This document shows, piece after piece, positions 1 through 5,417 of a stretch of 5,418 nucleotides of DNA. Source of the DNA: an uncultured Xanthobacteraceae bacterium (GTDB lineage Bacteria > Pseudomonadota > Alphaproteobacteria > Rhizobiales > Xanthobacteraceae); contig CATPCO010000419.1 of the NCBI GenBank assembly GCA_955652925.1, positions 1 to 5,418 of the forward strand, written 5' to 3'. The notes beneath the pieces are model-generated. The model ran no database searches, had not been told where the DNA came from, and saw nothing but the letters and a program-made list of their open reading frames with translations. The position numbers and the translations under genes are program-made. Numbering within the stretch: the first letter of the stretch is position 1; each line of letters opens with the position of its first letter.

Positions 1-201
1 ACCGTTACGGGTATCTCGGACAATGCGACAACGCTGTCTACCAAGCGGCTATCCCTTCTCAAGGAATTGCTACCAAACCTTCGCCGGGTTGCGATGCTGT
101 GGAATGCAGACGATCTCGGCATGTCACTGCGCTACGAAGCTTCGGCCACCGCTGCTCGATCGATTGGTGCCACCGTGGAGCCGCTGGGGGTGCGAGAACC
201 T
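1..201 (+). pseudogene. Fragment of ABC transporter substrate-binding protein (TrpX/PF04392 type)
   Basis: Frame 1 from the first base reads as the middle of a periplasmic substrate-binding protein. It opens with TVTGIS, followed by KRLSLLKELLPNLRRVAMLWN and then an 'ATAARSIGATVEPLGVREP' stretch. Members of the PF04392 family have the same order: (N)xTG-[LI]-S, then a KRLELLKE-x-[VL]P-x-[LI]xRVAVLWN block, then an 'A…A..LG…..VR.P' block. The 5' end lies outside the window. Similarity stops after about base 200, where about 45 codons of family-unlike sequence run to a stop at 340-342, so the C-terminal half is missing. I infer a truncated, non-functional gene, perhaps with a complete copy of the 5' half upstream. 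The family identification is firm; the exact break position is approximate. Confidence 0.75.
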
Positions 202-208
202 CACGCGC

Positions 209-373
209 GACGTCCTCACGAGCAGCTCGGCAGTTGGGCTCGTTGTAGCTCTAGGCCTTGCAGGGCTCGCATATTGGCAGCGGGAGATTGCCATCGAGCA
301 GCGCGCCATCGCGGAAGGCCGGCGCGTAGCAGTATTAGCTGAGGCGGGTTTCGGAAAGGACAATCTGCTCTAG
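209..373 (+). pseudogene. Fragment of a membrane-linker segment from a TIR/NACHT/WD40-type protein
   Basis: In frame 2, starting where the ABC-protein similarity ends, the reading gives a hydrophobic segment (AVGLVVALGLAGLAYWQ, about bases 230-280). It is followed by a charged stretch, REIAIEQRAIAEGRR, and a stop at 371-373. A single membrane helix followed by 'WQR..A..QR.IA…R' is a familiar signature of the linker between an N-terminal signalling domain and C-terminal repeats (WD40 or TPR) in large bacterial proteins. Only about 50 codons remain, with no start codon or ribosome binding site of their own and no downstream repeats. I read it as a fragment fused to the preceding one by deletion or recombination. 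The similarity is recalled from family knowledge and is short, so a chance hydrophobic open frame cannot be excluded. Confidence 0.45.
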
Positions 374-504
374 TACCCGGAATCACAGTTGACTGATACG
401 TTTGTCTTGACGCGACCCTATCGCTGAAGACTCCTGGTCAGCAACCGCATGAACAACCTCAACGCTATTCCGTTTTTTTCGCTTGCATGACGGGGTATCA
501 AAGT

Positions 505-532
505 TTTTCACTGTAAGTGACGCATGTAAAGT
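505..532 (+). promoter_or_regulatory. Candidate sigma-70-type promoter of the operon
   Basis: TTTTCA (505-510, four of six matches to TTGACA) and TAAAGT (527-532, four of six matches to TATAAT) are separated by 16 bases. They lie within the AT-rich stretch about 110 bases before the first start codon. Both hexamers are weak matches. I saw no better pair in 374-641 and no convincing sigma-54 -24/-12 element, although sigma-54 control is common for acetoin dehydrogenase operons. The inverted repeat at 508-520 overlaps the -35 and spacer, as an operator might. Confidence 0.3.
508..520. promoter_or_regulatory. Perfect inverted repeat, possible operator
   Basis: TCACT-GTA-AGTGA is a perfect 5-bp inverted repeat around a 3-base centre, inside the AT-rich upstream region and overlapping the candidate promoter. 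This symmetry suits a dimeric helix-turn-helix regulator, but no regulator gene is in the window to pair it with. A repeat this short can arise by chance. Confidence 0.3.
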
Positions 533-608
533 AAGCCGCGTCGACGCTGTACGTTCTCGGTTGCATGCCTCGGCCGGCGTGCCGGTTGCCAGCACACCCG
601 CCCTCGCC

Positions 609-647
609 CATCATGAGATGTCCTGACAGGGAGGGACAGCCATGATG
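609..647 (+). promoter_or_regulatory. Predicted hairpin enclosing the ribosome binding site and start codon of the E1-alpha gene
   Basis: CATCATG (609-615) pairs perfectly with CATGATG (641-647), which contains the start codon. Within it, TGTCC (619-623) pairs with GGACA (634-638), with a further U-G pair possible at 624/633. The interior loop is AGA against GC, and the terminal loop is about 8-10 bases. The Shine-Dalgarno sequence GGGAGG (629-634) lies in the terminal loop and its edge, while ATG at 642-644 is in the outer stem. Such a fold could limit translation of the first gene. The pairing is seen by eye; no folding energy was calculated. Confidence 0.35.
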
Positions 648-1622
648 AGCCTCTCGCCCAATCTGCCACCTGACAAGCAGCGCGAGATGCTGCGCCAGAT
701 GCTGATGATCCGGCGCTTTGAGGAGCGCGCCTCGGCGGACTACCTCGCCGGGAAGATCTACGGCGTCGTGCATTGCTATATCGGCGAGGAGGCGGTCGCG
801 GTCGGCGTTTGCAGCACCCTTAAGCGCGACGACCGGATCATCTCGACGCATCGAGGCCATGGCCATTGCATCGCCAAGGGTGCCGATCTCAACCGCATGA
901 TGGCGGAGCTGTACGGCCGGCAAACCGGCTACTGCAAAGGCAAGGGTGGCTCAATGCATATCGCCGATTTCGACATCGGCATGCTCGGTGCCAACGGCAT
1001 TGTCGCGGGCGGAATATCGATTATCACCGGCGCCGGACTTGCGGCGCAGATGGAGGGAAAGCGCGGCGTCGCGGTATCGTTTTTTGGCGACGGCGCTTCG
1101 AATGCCGGGCCGTTCCACGAGTGCCTCAACATCGCGGCGGCCTGGAAGCTGCCGATGATCTATGTCTGCGAGAACAATATGTACGCGGCGCAGACCGCGG
1201 CTGCCGTGACGCATGCGCTGAGCGATGTCGCGGCAAAGGCTGCCGGTTACGGTATTCCCGGTGTCGTGGTCGACGGCAACGACATCTTTGCCGTCTACCA
1301 GGCCACGAACCGCGCGGTGGAGCGGGCTCGAGCGGGGGAGGGTCCGACGCTGATCGAGTGCAAGACCTACCGCTGGCGGGCCCATACCGAGCGCCGCGGG
1401 CAGCCCGATCCGCGCGACCCAGCCGAAATTGAAGCCTGGAAGGGGCGTGATCCGATCACGCGGCTCGAACGGCAGCTGCGCGACCAGGGCCACCTAGACG
1501 ATGCGGGGCTGCGGAGCATGGAAGGCGACGTTATGCGCGTGCTCGAAGCCGCTGTCACATTCGCCGACGCCAGCCCGTTCCCGCTGCCCGAGCAGGCGAC
1601 CGACGATGTGTTTGCGGCCTGA
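642..1622 (+). CDS. Thiamine-diphosphate dehydrogenase E1 component, alpha subunit (pyruvate/acetoin dehydrogenase type)
   Basis: This 326-residue cytosolic protein is the thiamine-diphosphate-binding alpha chain of an alpha2beta2 E1 enzyme, which decarboxylates a 2-oxoacid or cleaves an acyloin. It spans the whole E1-alpha dehydrogenase domain. Visible motifs are THRGHGH (69-75), the GKGGSMH loop (100-106), GANGIVAGG (116-124), and the cofactor motif GDG (149-151) to NN (178-179), which binds Mg-thiamine diphosphate. The mobile loop follows at TYRWRAHTE (242-250) with its conserved His248. Most relatives have Gly-His there; this one has Ala-His. Length and motif spacing match AcoA-like subunits. 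GGGAGG at 629-634 supports the first ATG; the next codon is also ATG (645) and could serve. The beta subunit gene follows after 15 bases. The substrate is uncertain: acetoin, pyruvate or another 2-oxoacid. No E2 or E3 gene is present, so the enzyme may borrow these or work without lipoyl transfer. Confidence 0.93.
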   Translation: MMSLSPNLPPDKQREMLRQMLMIRRFEERASADYLAGKIYGVVHCYIGEEAVAVGVCSTLKRDDRIISTHRGHGHCIAKGADLNRMMAELYGRQTGYCKGKGGSMHIADFDIGMLGANGIVAGGISIITGAGLAAQMEGKRGVAVSFFGDGASNAGPFHECLNIAAAWKLPMIYVCENNMYAAQTAAAVTHALSDVAAKAAGYGIPGVVVDGNDIFAVYQATNRAVERARAGEGPTLIECKTYRWRAHTERRGQPDPRDPAEIEAWKGRDPITRLERQLRDQGHLDDAGLRSMEGDVMRVLEAAVTFADASPFPLPEQATDDVFAA

Positions 1623-1637
1623 GGCGAGGAGACGACG

Positions 1638-2615
1638 ATGCGAGAGCTGACATATAACGAGGCCGCGCTCGAAGCCGTCGCCGAGGAGATGCGGCGCGAC
1701 TCCAAGATCTTTTACATGTCGACCGACGCGCTGCCACCGCTGCTTAACGAATTCGGGCCGCAGCGGATCAAGGCGACGCCGATCACGGAAGCCGCCTTTA
1801 CCGGCATCGGCATCGGAGCGGCCGGGTGCGGTTTCCGCCCGATCGTCGACTGGCGCCAGGTAACGTTTTGTTTTGTCGCGATGGACCAGATCGTCAATCA
1901 GGCTGCTAAAATCCATTACATGTTCGGTGGGCAGGTGACCTTCCCGCTGCTCTTCCGCGCATCGGTCGGGGGCGGCGGGCTGGTGGCGGCGCAGCATTCC
2001 CAATCGCCATATTCGATGTTCATGAATGTCGCGGGGCTGAAGATGTTTCTGCCGTCGACGCCCTACGACATGAAGGGCCTGTTGAAGACGGCGATCCGCG
2101 ACAACAACCCTGTCATCTCGTTCGAGTCGAGCCGCTTGATGGGACGCAAGGGTCCCGTCCCGGAAGAGGACTACGCGATCCCGCTCGGCCAAGCCGATGT
2201 CAAGCGCGAGGGCCGCGATGTCACGGTCGTCGCGCTCGCTTGGCTGGTGCACGAGGCGCTCGCCGCGGCCGAGGCGCTCGATAAGGAAGGCGTGTCTGTC
2301 GAAATCGTCGACCCGCGCTCGCTGGTGCCCCTCGACGCGGAGACAATCTGCAGCTCGGTGCGGAAGACCGGCCGTCTCGTGATCGCCGACGAGGCGGGGC
2401 CGACCGCCGGCTTCTCGGCGGAGATCGCCGCGGTCGTCGCTGAGGATGCCGCGACGTTCGAGCGGCTCGCGGCCCCGGTGAAGCGAGTCTGCGCCTTGCA
2501 GGTGCCGATCCCCTACAGTCCCGTCCTCGAAAACCACGTATTCCCGGACCGCAACCGCATCATCGCTGGTATCCGCGAAGTGCTTGACGCAAAGGGCCCG
2601 GCGCGCGCGGTGTAG
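1638..2615 (+). CDS. Thiamine-diphosphate dehydrogenase E1 component, beta subunit
   Basis: This 325-residue partner of the preceding alpha subunit has the usual two halves: a transketolase-like pyrimidine-binding domain (about 1-175) and a transketolase C-terminal domain (about 185-318). Visible motifs are MRELTYNEA at the start, TPITEAAFTGIGIGAA (47-62) with Glu51 as the expected cofactor-activating glutamate, DQIVNQAAK (83-91), and GGGGLVAAQHSQS (111-123). PGLK-like AGLKMFLPSTPYDMKGLL (132-149) and VEIVDPRSLVPLD (221-233) follow. One departure stands out: where relatives read 'GEDVG..GG.F..T.GL…FG', this protein has STDALPPLLNEFG (28-40), without the GED motif and the glycine-rich turn. 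GAGGAG at 1626-1631 gives a 6-base spacing to the ATG. Co-transcription with the alpha gene is almost certain. The changed N-terminal loop may mean altered substrate use or subunit contacts (inference). Confidence 0.92.
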   Translation: MRELTYNEAALEAVAEEMRRDSKIFYMSTDALPPLLNEFGPQRIKATPITEAAFTGIGIGAAGCGFRPIVDWRQVTFCFVAMDQIVNQAAKIHYMFGGQVTFPLLFRASVGGGGLVAAQHSQSPYSMFMNVAGLKMFLPSTPYDMKGLLKTAIRDNNPVISFESSRLMGRKGPVPEEDYAIPLGQADVKREGRDVTVVALAWLVHEALAAAEALDKEGVSVEIVDPRSLVPLDAETICSSVRKTGRLVIADEAGPTAGFSAEIAAVVAEDAATFERLAAPVKRVCALQVPIPYSPVLENHVFPDRNRIIAGIREVLDAKGPARAV

Positions 2616-2630
2616 AGCGGAGATCGATCG

Positions 2631-3440
2631 ATGTCCCTGGCGCCGATCGTCATTGCCGACAGCATCACCCGCGTCGGTCCGGAAGCCACCGGTGCGGTGG
2701 TGGTCAACGCCTCGCACGGCGGCGTCTATGCCGCCTATCTCGCCGCGAAGCTGCATGCTGCCGCGGTGATCTTCAATGACGCCGGAATCGGCCGCGATCG
2801 TGCCGGGATCGGCGGCCTCGATTACCTGCAGAAACTGGGCATCGCCACCGCCGCCGTCGGCCATGAGACGGCTCGGATCGGCGATGGCGCCGATATGATG
2901 GCGACAGGTGTCATCACGCACGCGAATTCGCTGGCCAGATCGCTGGGCGTAAGCACGGGCCAATCATGTCACGACGCCGCTACGCGGCTGCAACAGGCGC
3001 GGCCCAGCGCAAAGCCCGCGCCGGAAGCGCTGGAAGCGGTATTCCTGCTTGAGATCGAGCCGCCGCAAGTTTGGGCGCTCGACTCCGCGTCGCTCGTCCT
3101 GCCTGAGCATAAGGACGCGATCATCATCACCGGCTCACATGGCGGTTTGCTCGGTGGAAAGCCCGAGACTGCGCTCAAATACGATGTGCGCGGTGCGCTC
3201 TACAACGACGCAGGGATCGGCAAAGATTCCGCCGGTACGTCACGCCTGCCCGCGCTCGACGCGCGTGGCATCGCGGCGGCGTCAGTCTCTGCAGCGAGCG
3301 CTCGCATCGGTGATGCGCGCTCGACCTACGAGGATGGGATTATTAGCCGGGCCAATCGCTGCGCCGCGACGCTTGGCCTTGGCGAAGGCATCAGTGCGCG
3401 CGAATTTGTCGACAGACTGCGCCGCGCCCTCAATTCGTAA
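2631..3440 (+). CDS. Uncharacterised protein with two tandem copies of an SHGG/NDAGIG/ARIGD module
   Basis: I do not recognise this 269-residue protein. It consists of two related modules, residues about 21-120 and 162-263, joined by a Pro/Ala-rich linker (about 121-160). Each begins with a hydrophobic strand ending in SHGG (28-31; 169-172). Each continues through NDAGIG followed by D and AG (49-59; 192-202), then ARIGD (81-85; 224-228), and closes with a G-[VI]-I-[ST]-x-A-N element (93-99; 236-242). After the first motif the spacing is held exactly at 143 residues, so the copies are homologous. There is no signal peptide or membrane helix, and I infer a soluble alpha/beta protein with pseudo-twofold sites. 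The conserved His, Asp, Asn and Arg could bind a metal, phosphate or carboxylate (inference). GGAG at 2619-2622 supports the start. It sits 15 bases after the E1-beta gene and 9 before the acetolactate-synthase-like gene, so it probably acts in the same pathway. Whether it is enzyme, accessory factor or regulator is unknown. Confidence 0.85.
   Translation: MSLAPIVIADSITRVGPEATGAVVVNASHGGVYAAYLAAKLHAAAVIFNDAGIGRDRAGIGGLDYLQKLGIATAAVGHETARIGDGADMMATGVITHANSLARSLGVSTGQSCHDAATRLQQARPSAKPAPEALEAVFLLEIEPPQVWALDSASLVLPEHKDAIIITGSHGGLLGGKPETALKYDVRGALYNDAGIGKDSAGTSRLPALDARGIAAASVSAASARIGDARSTYEDGIISRANRCAATLGLGEGISAREFVDRLRRALNS
2691..2990 (+). repeat. Module A of the internal duplication in the uncharacterised protein
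   Basis: This encodes residues 21-120. It shares SHGG, NDAGIG, ARIGD and the G-I-[ST]-x-A-N element with the second module. At DNA level the copies have diverged (for example tcgcacggcggc against tcacatggcggt for SHGG), so the duplication is old and is a protein domain repeat rather than a recent DNA repeat. Confidence 0.8.
3114..3419 (+). repeat. Module B of the internal duplication in the uncharacterised protein
   Basis: This encodes residues 162-263. It keeps every shared motif of module A at an almost constant offset (141 residues at SHGG, 143 from NDAGIG onward). Between NDAGIG and ARIGD, module A has the hydrophobic run GGLDYLQKLGIATAAV and module B has SRLPALDARGIAAASV at the same position, which supports common descent. 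Confidence 0.8.
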
Positions 3441-3445
3441 GGAGG
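3438..3445 (+). promoter_or_regulatory. Consensus Shine-Dalgarno sequence overlapping the preceding stop codon
   Basis: TAAGGAGG matches the anti-Shine-Dalgarno complement perfectly. Its TAA is the stop codon of the uncharacterised gene. Spacing to ATG 3450 is four bases, slightly short. It is the strongest ribosome binding site in the operon. It fixes the start of the acetolactate-synthase-like gene and suggests high or coupled translation of the last gene. Confidence 0.75.
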
Positions 3446-3449
3446 AACC

Positions 3450-5198
3450 ATGGCCCAGACCCTGCAAAATCGCCCGTCCGGTGCGATGACTGGTGGGCGA
3501 GCGCTCGCCGAGATGCTGCATCTGGCGGGTGCCGGGCCGATGTTCGGCATGGGCGGGTTCCAGCTTTTGCCGTTTTACGACGCGGTGGGTCTTCTCGGGT
3601 TGAACCATCATCTGATCAACGACGAGCGCTGCGGCGCCTTTGCCGCTGACGCTTATGCCCGGATCACCAACCGCCCCGGTATTTGCGATGCGACGCTCGG
3701 CCCGGGGGCAACCAACCTGGTGACCGGCCTCATCGAATCGCTCAATGGAGGCATCCCGGTCGTCGCGATCACGGGCGACAGCAACCGTGCCCATTCCTGG
3801 AAGAATATGACCCAGGAAAGCCATCAGGTCGAAATTCTGAAGCCCGCGGTCAAGGAACTAATCCGCGTCGAGATGACCAGCCGCATTCCGGAGCTAGTGC
3901 GCCGGGCGTTCGCGGTCGCGACCTCCGGCCGGCCGGGCCCGGTGCTGCTCGACGTGCCGGAAGACGTGGCGCATGGCGTCCACGATTTCGCCCCAGAGGC
4001 ATTTGTTATCGACGAAAGCACCCTAAAGGCGCCCGCGCGGCGCATTCGACCCGCCCGCGAGGATATTGAACGTGCCGCGAGATTGATCGCTGGGGCGAAA
4101 CGGCCGCTGCTGCTGACCGGCGGCGGTATCCACCTTTCAGAGGCGTGGGAGGCGCTGATCCGCTTCGCCGAGGCGCAATCGATCCCGGTCGCGCACACGA
4201 TGAGCGGAAAAGGTGGCATCGCCTGCGCCAACCCGCTCAATGTGGGCTTGTTTGGTCGCTATTCGCGCATCGCCAACGAACTAATCGAGGCGGCGGACTG
4301 CCTGATAGTCGTCGGATGCAAGCTCGGTGAGATCGCCACAAAGCGTTTCGTACTGCCGCCGCCGCACATTCCGGTGATCCACCTCGACATCGTCGCCGAG
4401 GAGATCGGCCGCTGCATCGCGGCTGAGATCGCGCTCTGGGGGGATGCGCGAGCGGGGCTCGAAGACCTCGCCGCGGCGCTGTCCGACAGCAGTAAGGCCG
4501 CCCGCGCGACGCGCGCCGATTACGCCGCCGAAATCGTGCCGCGCATGAAAGCCTGGGAGGAAGATGCTGCGCCGCGGCTCAACTCGTCCGATCGGCCGGT
4601 GCACATGGCCCGGCTGTGCCGCGAGCTCAACAAGACGCTGCCCCCTGACTCGATCCTAGTCGCCGATGGCGGGTTTGCCGGTCATTGGACCGGCCTGCTC
4701 TACGACACCAAAATCGCCGGGCGGCATTTCATCCCTGACCGCGGCTTCGCGTCGATTGGCTACGGATTACCGGGCGGGATGGGGGCGTGCTTTGCCGCGC
4801 CGGACCGGTCCGTCGTCGCAATTTCTGGCGATGGCGGGTTCAACATGATGCTCGGCGAGCTGGAAACCGCGCGCCGCGCCGGGCTCGGGCTCACGGTGAT
4901 TGTCGTCAACAACGCCGCGTCGGGTTACGTCAAAGCGCTGCAGCACGCGATGATGGGCGGCCGCTATCAGTCTGCCGACCTGGTCGAGATGAATTACGCC
5001 GCGATCGCCCGCGCGATGGGCTGCAGCGGCATCCGCGTTGAGGATCCCGAAACGTTGTCCGACGCGTTGCGGCGAGGAATGGAAGAACGCGACCGCCCGA
5101 CGGTGATCGACGTCGTCGTCACCCGCGATCCGGCGCAGATGCTGCCGGCGGTCGACAACCGAACGGTAGAGATCAAGCAAGGCGATCGAGTGGCTTGA
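3450..5198 (+). CDS. Acetolactate-synthase-like thiamine-diphosphate enzyme, large subunit
   Basis: This 582-residue protein has the three-domain order of the acetolactate synthase/pyruvate oxidase superfamily: pyrimidine-binding domain (about 12-180), central domain (about 202-345) and cofactor-binding domain (about 395-555). Glu59 in NDERCGAFAADAYAR is the expected cofactor-activating glutamate. GPGATNLVTGL (85-94) and GRPGPVLLDVPEDV (160-173) are typical. RGFASIGYGLPGGMGA (431-446) leads to the cofactor motif GDG (460-462) to NN (487-488). Length fits the family. Unusual points are GMGGF where most have G-x-PGG near residue 33, and a Cys after the Glu59-Arg60 pair. No IlvH-type small subunit follows, and the neighbours are not branched-chain amino acid genes, so biosynthetic acetolactate synthase is unlikely. 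A decarboxylase, carboligase or C-C hydrolase of one specific 2-oxoacid or diketone is more likely (inference). The start is fixed by the perfect Shine-Dalgarno sequence at 3438-3445. Confidence 0.9.
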   Translation: MAQTLQNRPSGAMTGGRALAEMLHLAGAGPMFGMGGFQLLPFYDAVGLLGLNHHLINDERCGAFAADAYARITNRPGICDATLGPGATNLVTGLIESLNGGIPVVAITGDSNRAHSWKNMTQESHQVEILKPAVKELIRVEMTSRIPELVRRAFAVATSGRPGPVLLDVPEDVAHGVHDFAPEAFVIDESTLKAPARRIRPAREDIERAARLIAGAKRPLLLTGGGIHLSEAWEALIRFAEAQSIPVAHTMSGKGGIACANPLNVGLFGRYSRIANELIEAADCLIVVGCKLGEIATKRFVLPPPHIPVIHLDIVAEEIGRCIAAEIALWGDARAGLEDLAAALSDSSKAARATRADYAAEIVPRMKAWEEDAAPRLNSSDRPVHMARLCRELNKTLPPDSILVADGGFAGHWTGLLYDTKIAGRHFIPDRGFASIGYGLPGGMGACFAAPDRSVVAISGDGGFNMMLGELETARRAGLGLTVIVVNNAASGYVKALQHAMMGGRYQSADLVEMNYAAIARAMGCSGIRVEDPETLSDALRRGMEERDRPTVIDVVVTRDPAQMLPAVDNRTVEIKQGDRVA

Positions 5199-5226
5199 GG
5201 CCGCGGGAAGCGCTCTCGAGCCACTT
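5188..5226 (+). terminator. Long stem-loop overlapping the last stop codon, possible operon terminator
   Basis: Bases 5189-5199 (AGTGGCTTGAG) pair along their full length with 5215-5225 (CTCGAGCCACT), giving 11 base pairs with one G-U, plus a G-U extension at 5188/5226. A short inner stem, CGC (5202-5204) with GCG (5210-5212), closes a GGGAA loop. The TGA stop (5196-5198) lies inside the stem. No U-tract follows directly; the nearest TTTT is at 5240-5243. It is therefore not a classical intrinsic terminator and may protect the 3' end or act with Rho. Confidence 0.45.
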
Positions 5227-5285
5227 CGTGCCGGGCGGGTTTTCGGCGAACGGGTAATCGACGGAAAAGCAGCCGGTCCATCCCA
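5199..5285. other. Short convergent intergenic region
   Basis: Between the operon's stop and the minus-strand hydratase remnant there are under 90 bases, largely occupied by the stem-loop. A minus-strand frame of 37 residues (5286 down to 5173) begins with an ATG overlapping the remnant's TAA stop, but it runs into the convergent gene. I see nothing else coding. Confidence 0.5.
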
Positions 5286-5417
5286 TTAGCGGTCAAGCTG
5301 CTTGGTCGCCGCGTGTGCAATGGTCGGGCCCCGCGCAAGCTCCTCGGCGAAGGCCGCCTGACGGCTCCAAAGAGGTAACGCAGGCACAGAACTAGCCGCG
5401 CTGCGCGGGGGGCGCAC
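5286..5417 (-). pseudogene. C-terminal remnant resembling enoyl-CoA hydratase/isomerase
   Basis: Reading the minus strand from the window edge to TAA at 5288-5286 gives 43 residues ending SRQAAFAEELARGPTIAHAA followed by TKQLDR. The pattern 'A…A..LA.GPT.A…TK' is characteristic of the C-terminal helices of enoyl-CoA hydratase/crotonase proteins. Complete members usually continue for roughly 40 residues more; this one stops directly after it. The preceding residues (Pro/Ser/Ala-rich) do not look like the family, so a frameshift or rearrangement may lie near 5370-5418. I infer a broken gene pointing toward the operon. The rest lies outside the window, and the match is short and recalled from memory. 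Confidence 0.45.

Larger units (their letters stand above)
374..641. other. Non-coding upstream region of the operon
   Basis: No reading frame in this 268-base stretch has both a plausible start and recognisable protein features. The overlapping minus-strand frames are low-complexity Arg/Ala/His translations. Base composition is unusual for the window: bases 361-540 contain 86 G+C of 180 (48%), against 58-77% in lines sampled from the operon. The low-GC part contains the candidate promoter and inverted repeat; the last about 100 bases return to high GC and form the leader of the first gene. Confidence 0.7.

Noticed and set aside
310..373. Walker A-like peptide (AEAGFGKD) at the end of the second upstream fragment
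   Set aside because: The motif ends in Lys-Asp instead of Lys-Ser/Thr, the frame stops five codons later, and NACHT-type P-loops sit before the membrane linker, not after it. Probably chance.
389..412. TTGACT and TTGACG, two -35-like hexamers 18 bases apart
   Set aside because: Neither has a plausible -10 hexamer at 16-18 bases downstream. They were left out as promoters; a direct-repeat binding site is possible but unsupported.
574..585. CCGGC-GT-GCCGG inverted repeat in the leader
   Set aside because: The two-base centre is too short for a hairpin loop, and such GC palindromes are common in this composition.
1494..2963. 489-residue open frame on the minus strand opposite the E1 genes
   Set aside because: Composition is Arg/Asp/His-rich with no family motifs, and it mirrors the reversed codons of two clearly real genes. 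It is a shadow of GC-rich coding.
5173..5286. 37-residue minus-strand frame whose ATG overlaps the TAA of the hydratase remnant
   Set aside because: It has no ribosome binding site I can see, no recognisable family, and its 3' end overlaps the C-terminal codons of the convergent enzyme.
5267..5303. AAGCAGC/GCTGCTT inverted repeat with a 23-base loop
   Set aside because: The loop is long and the repeat lies within the hydratase remnant. It is weaker than the stem-loop at 5188-5226 and is not needed to explain termination.
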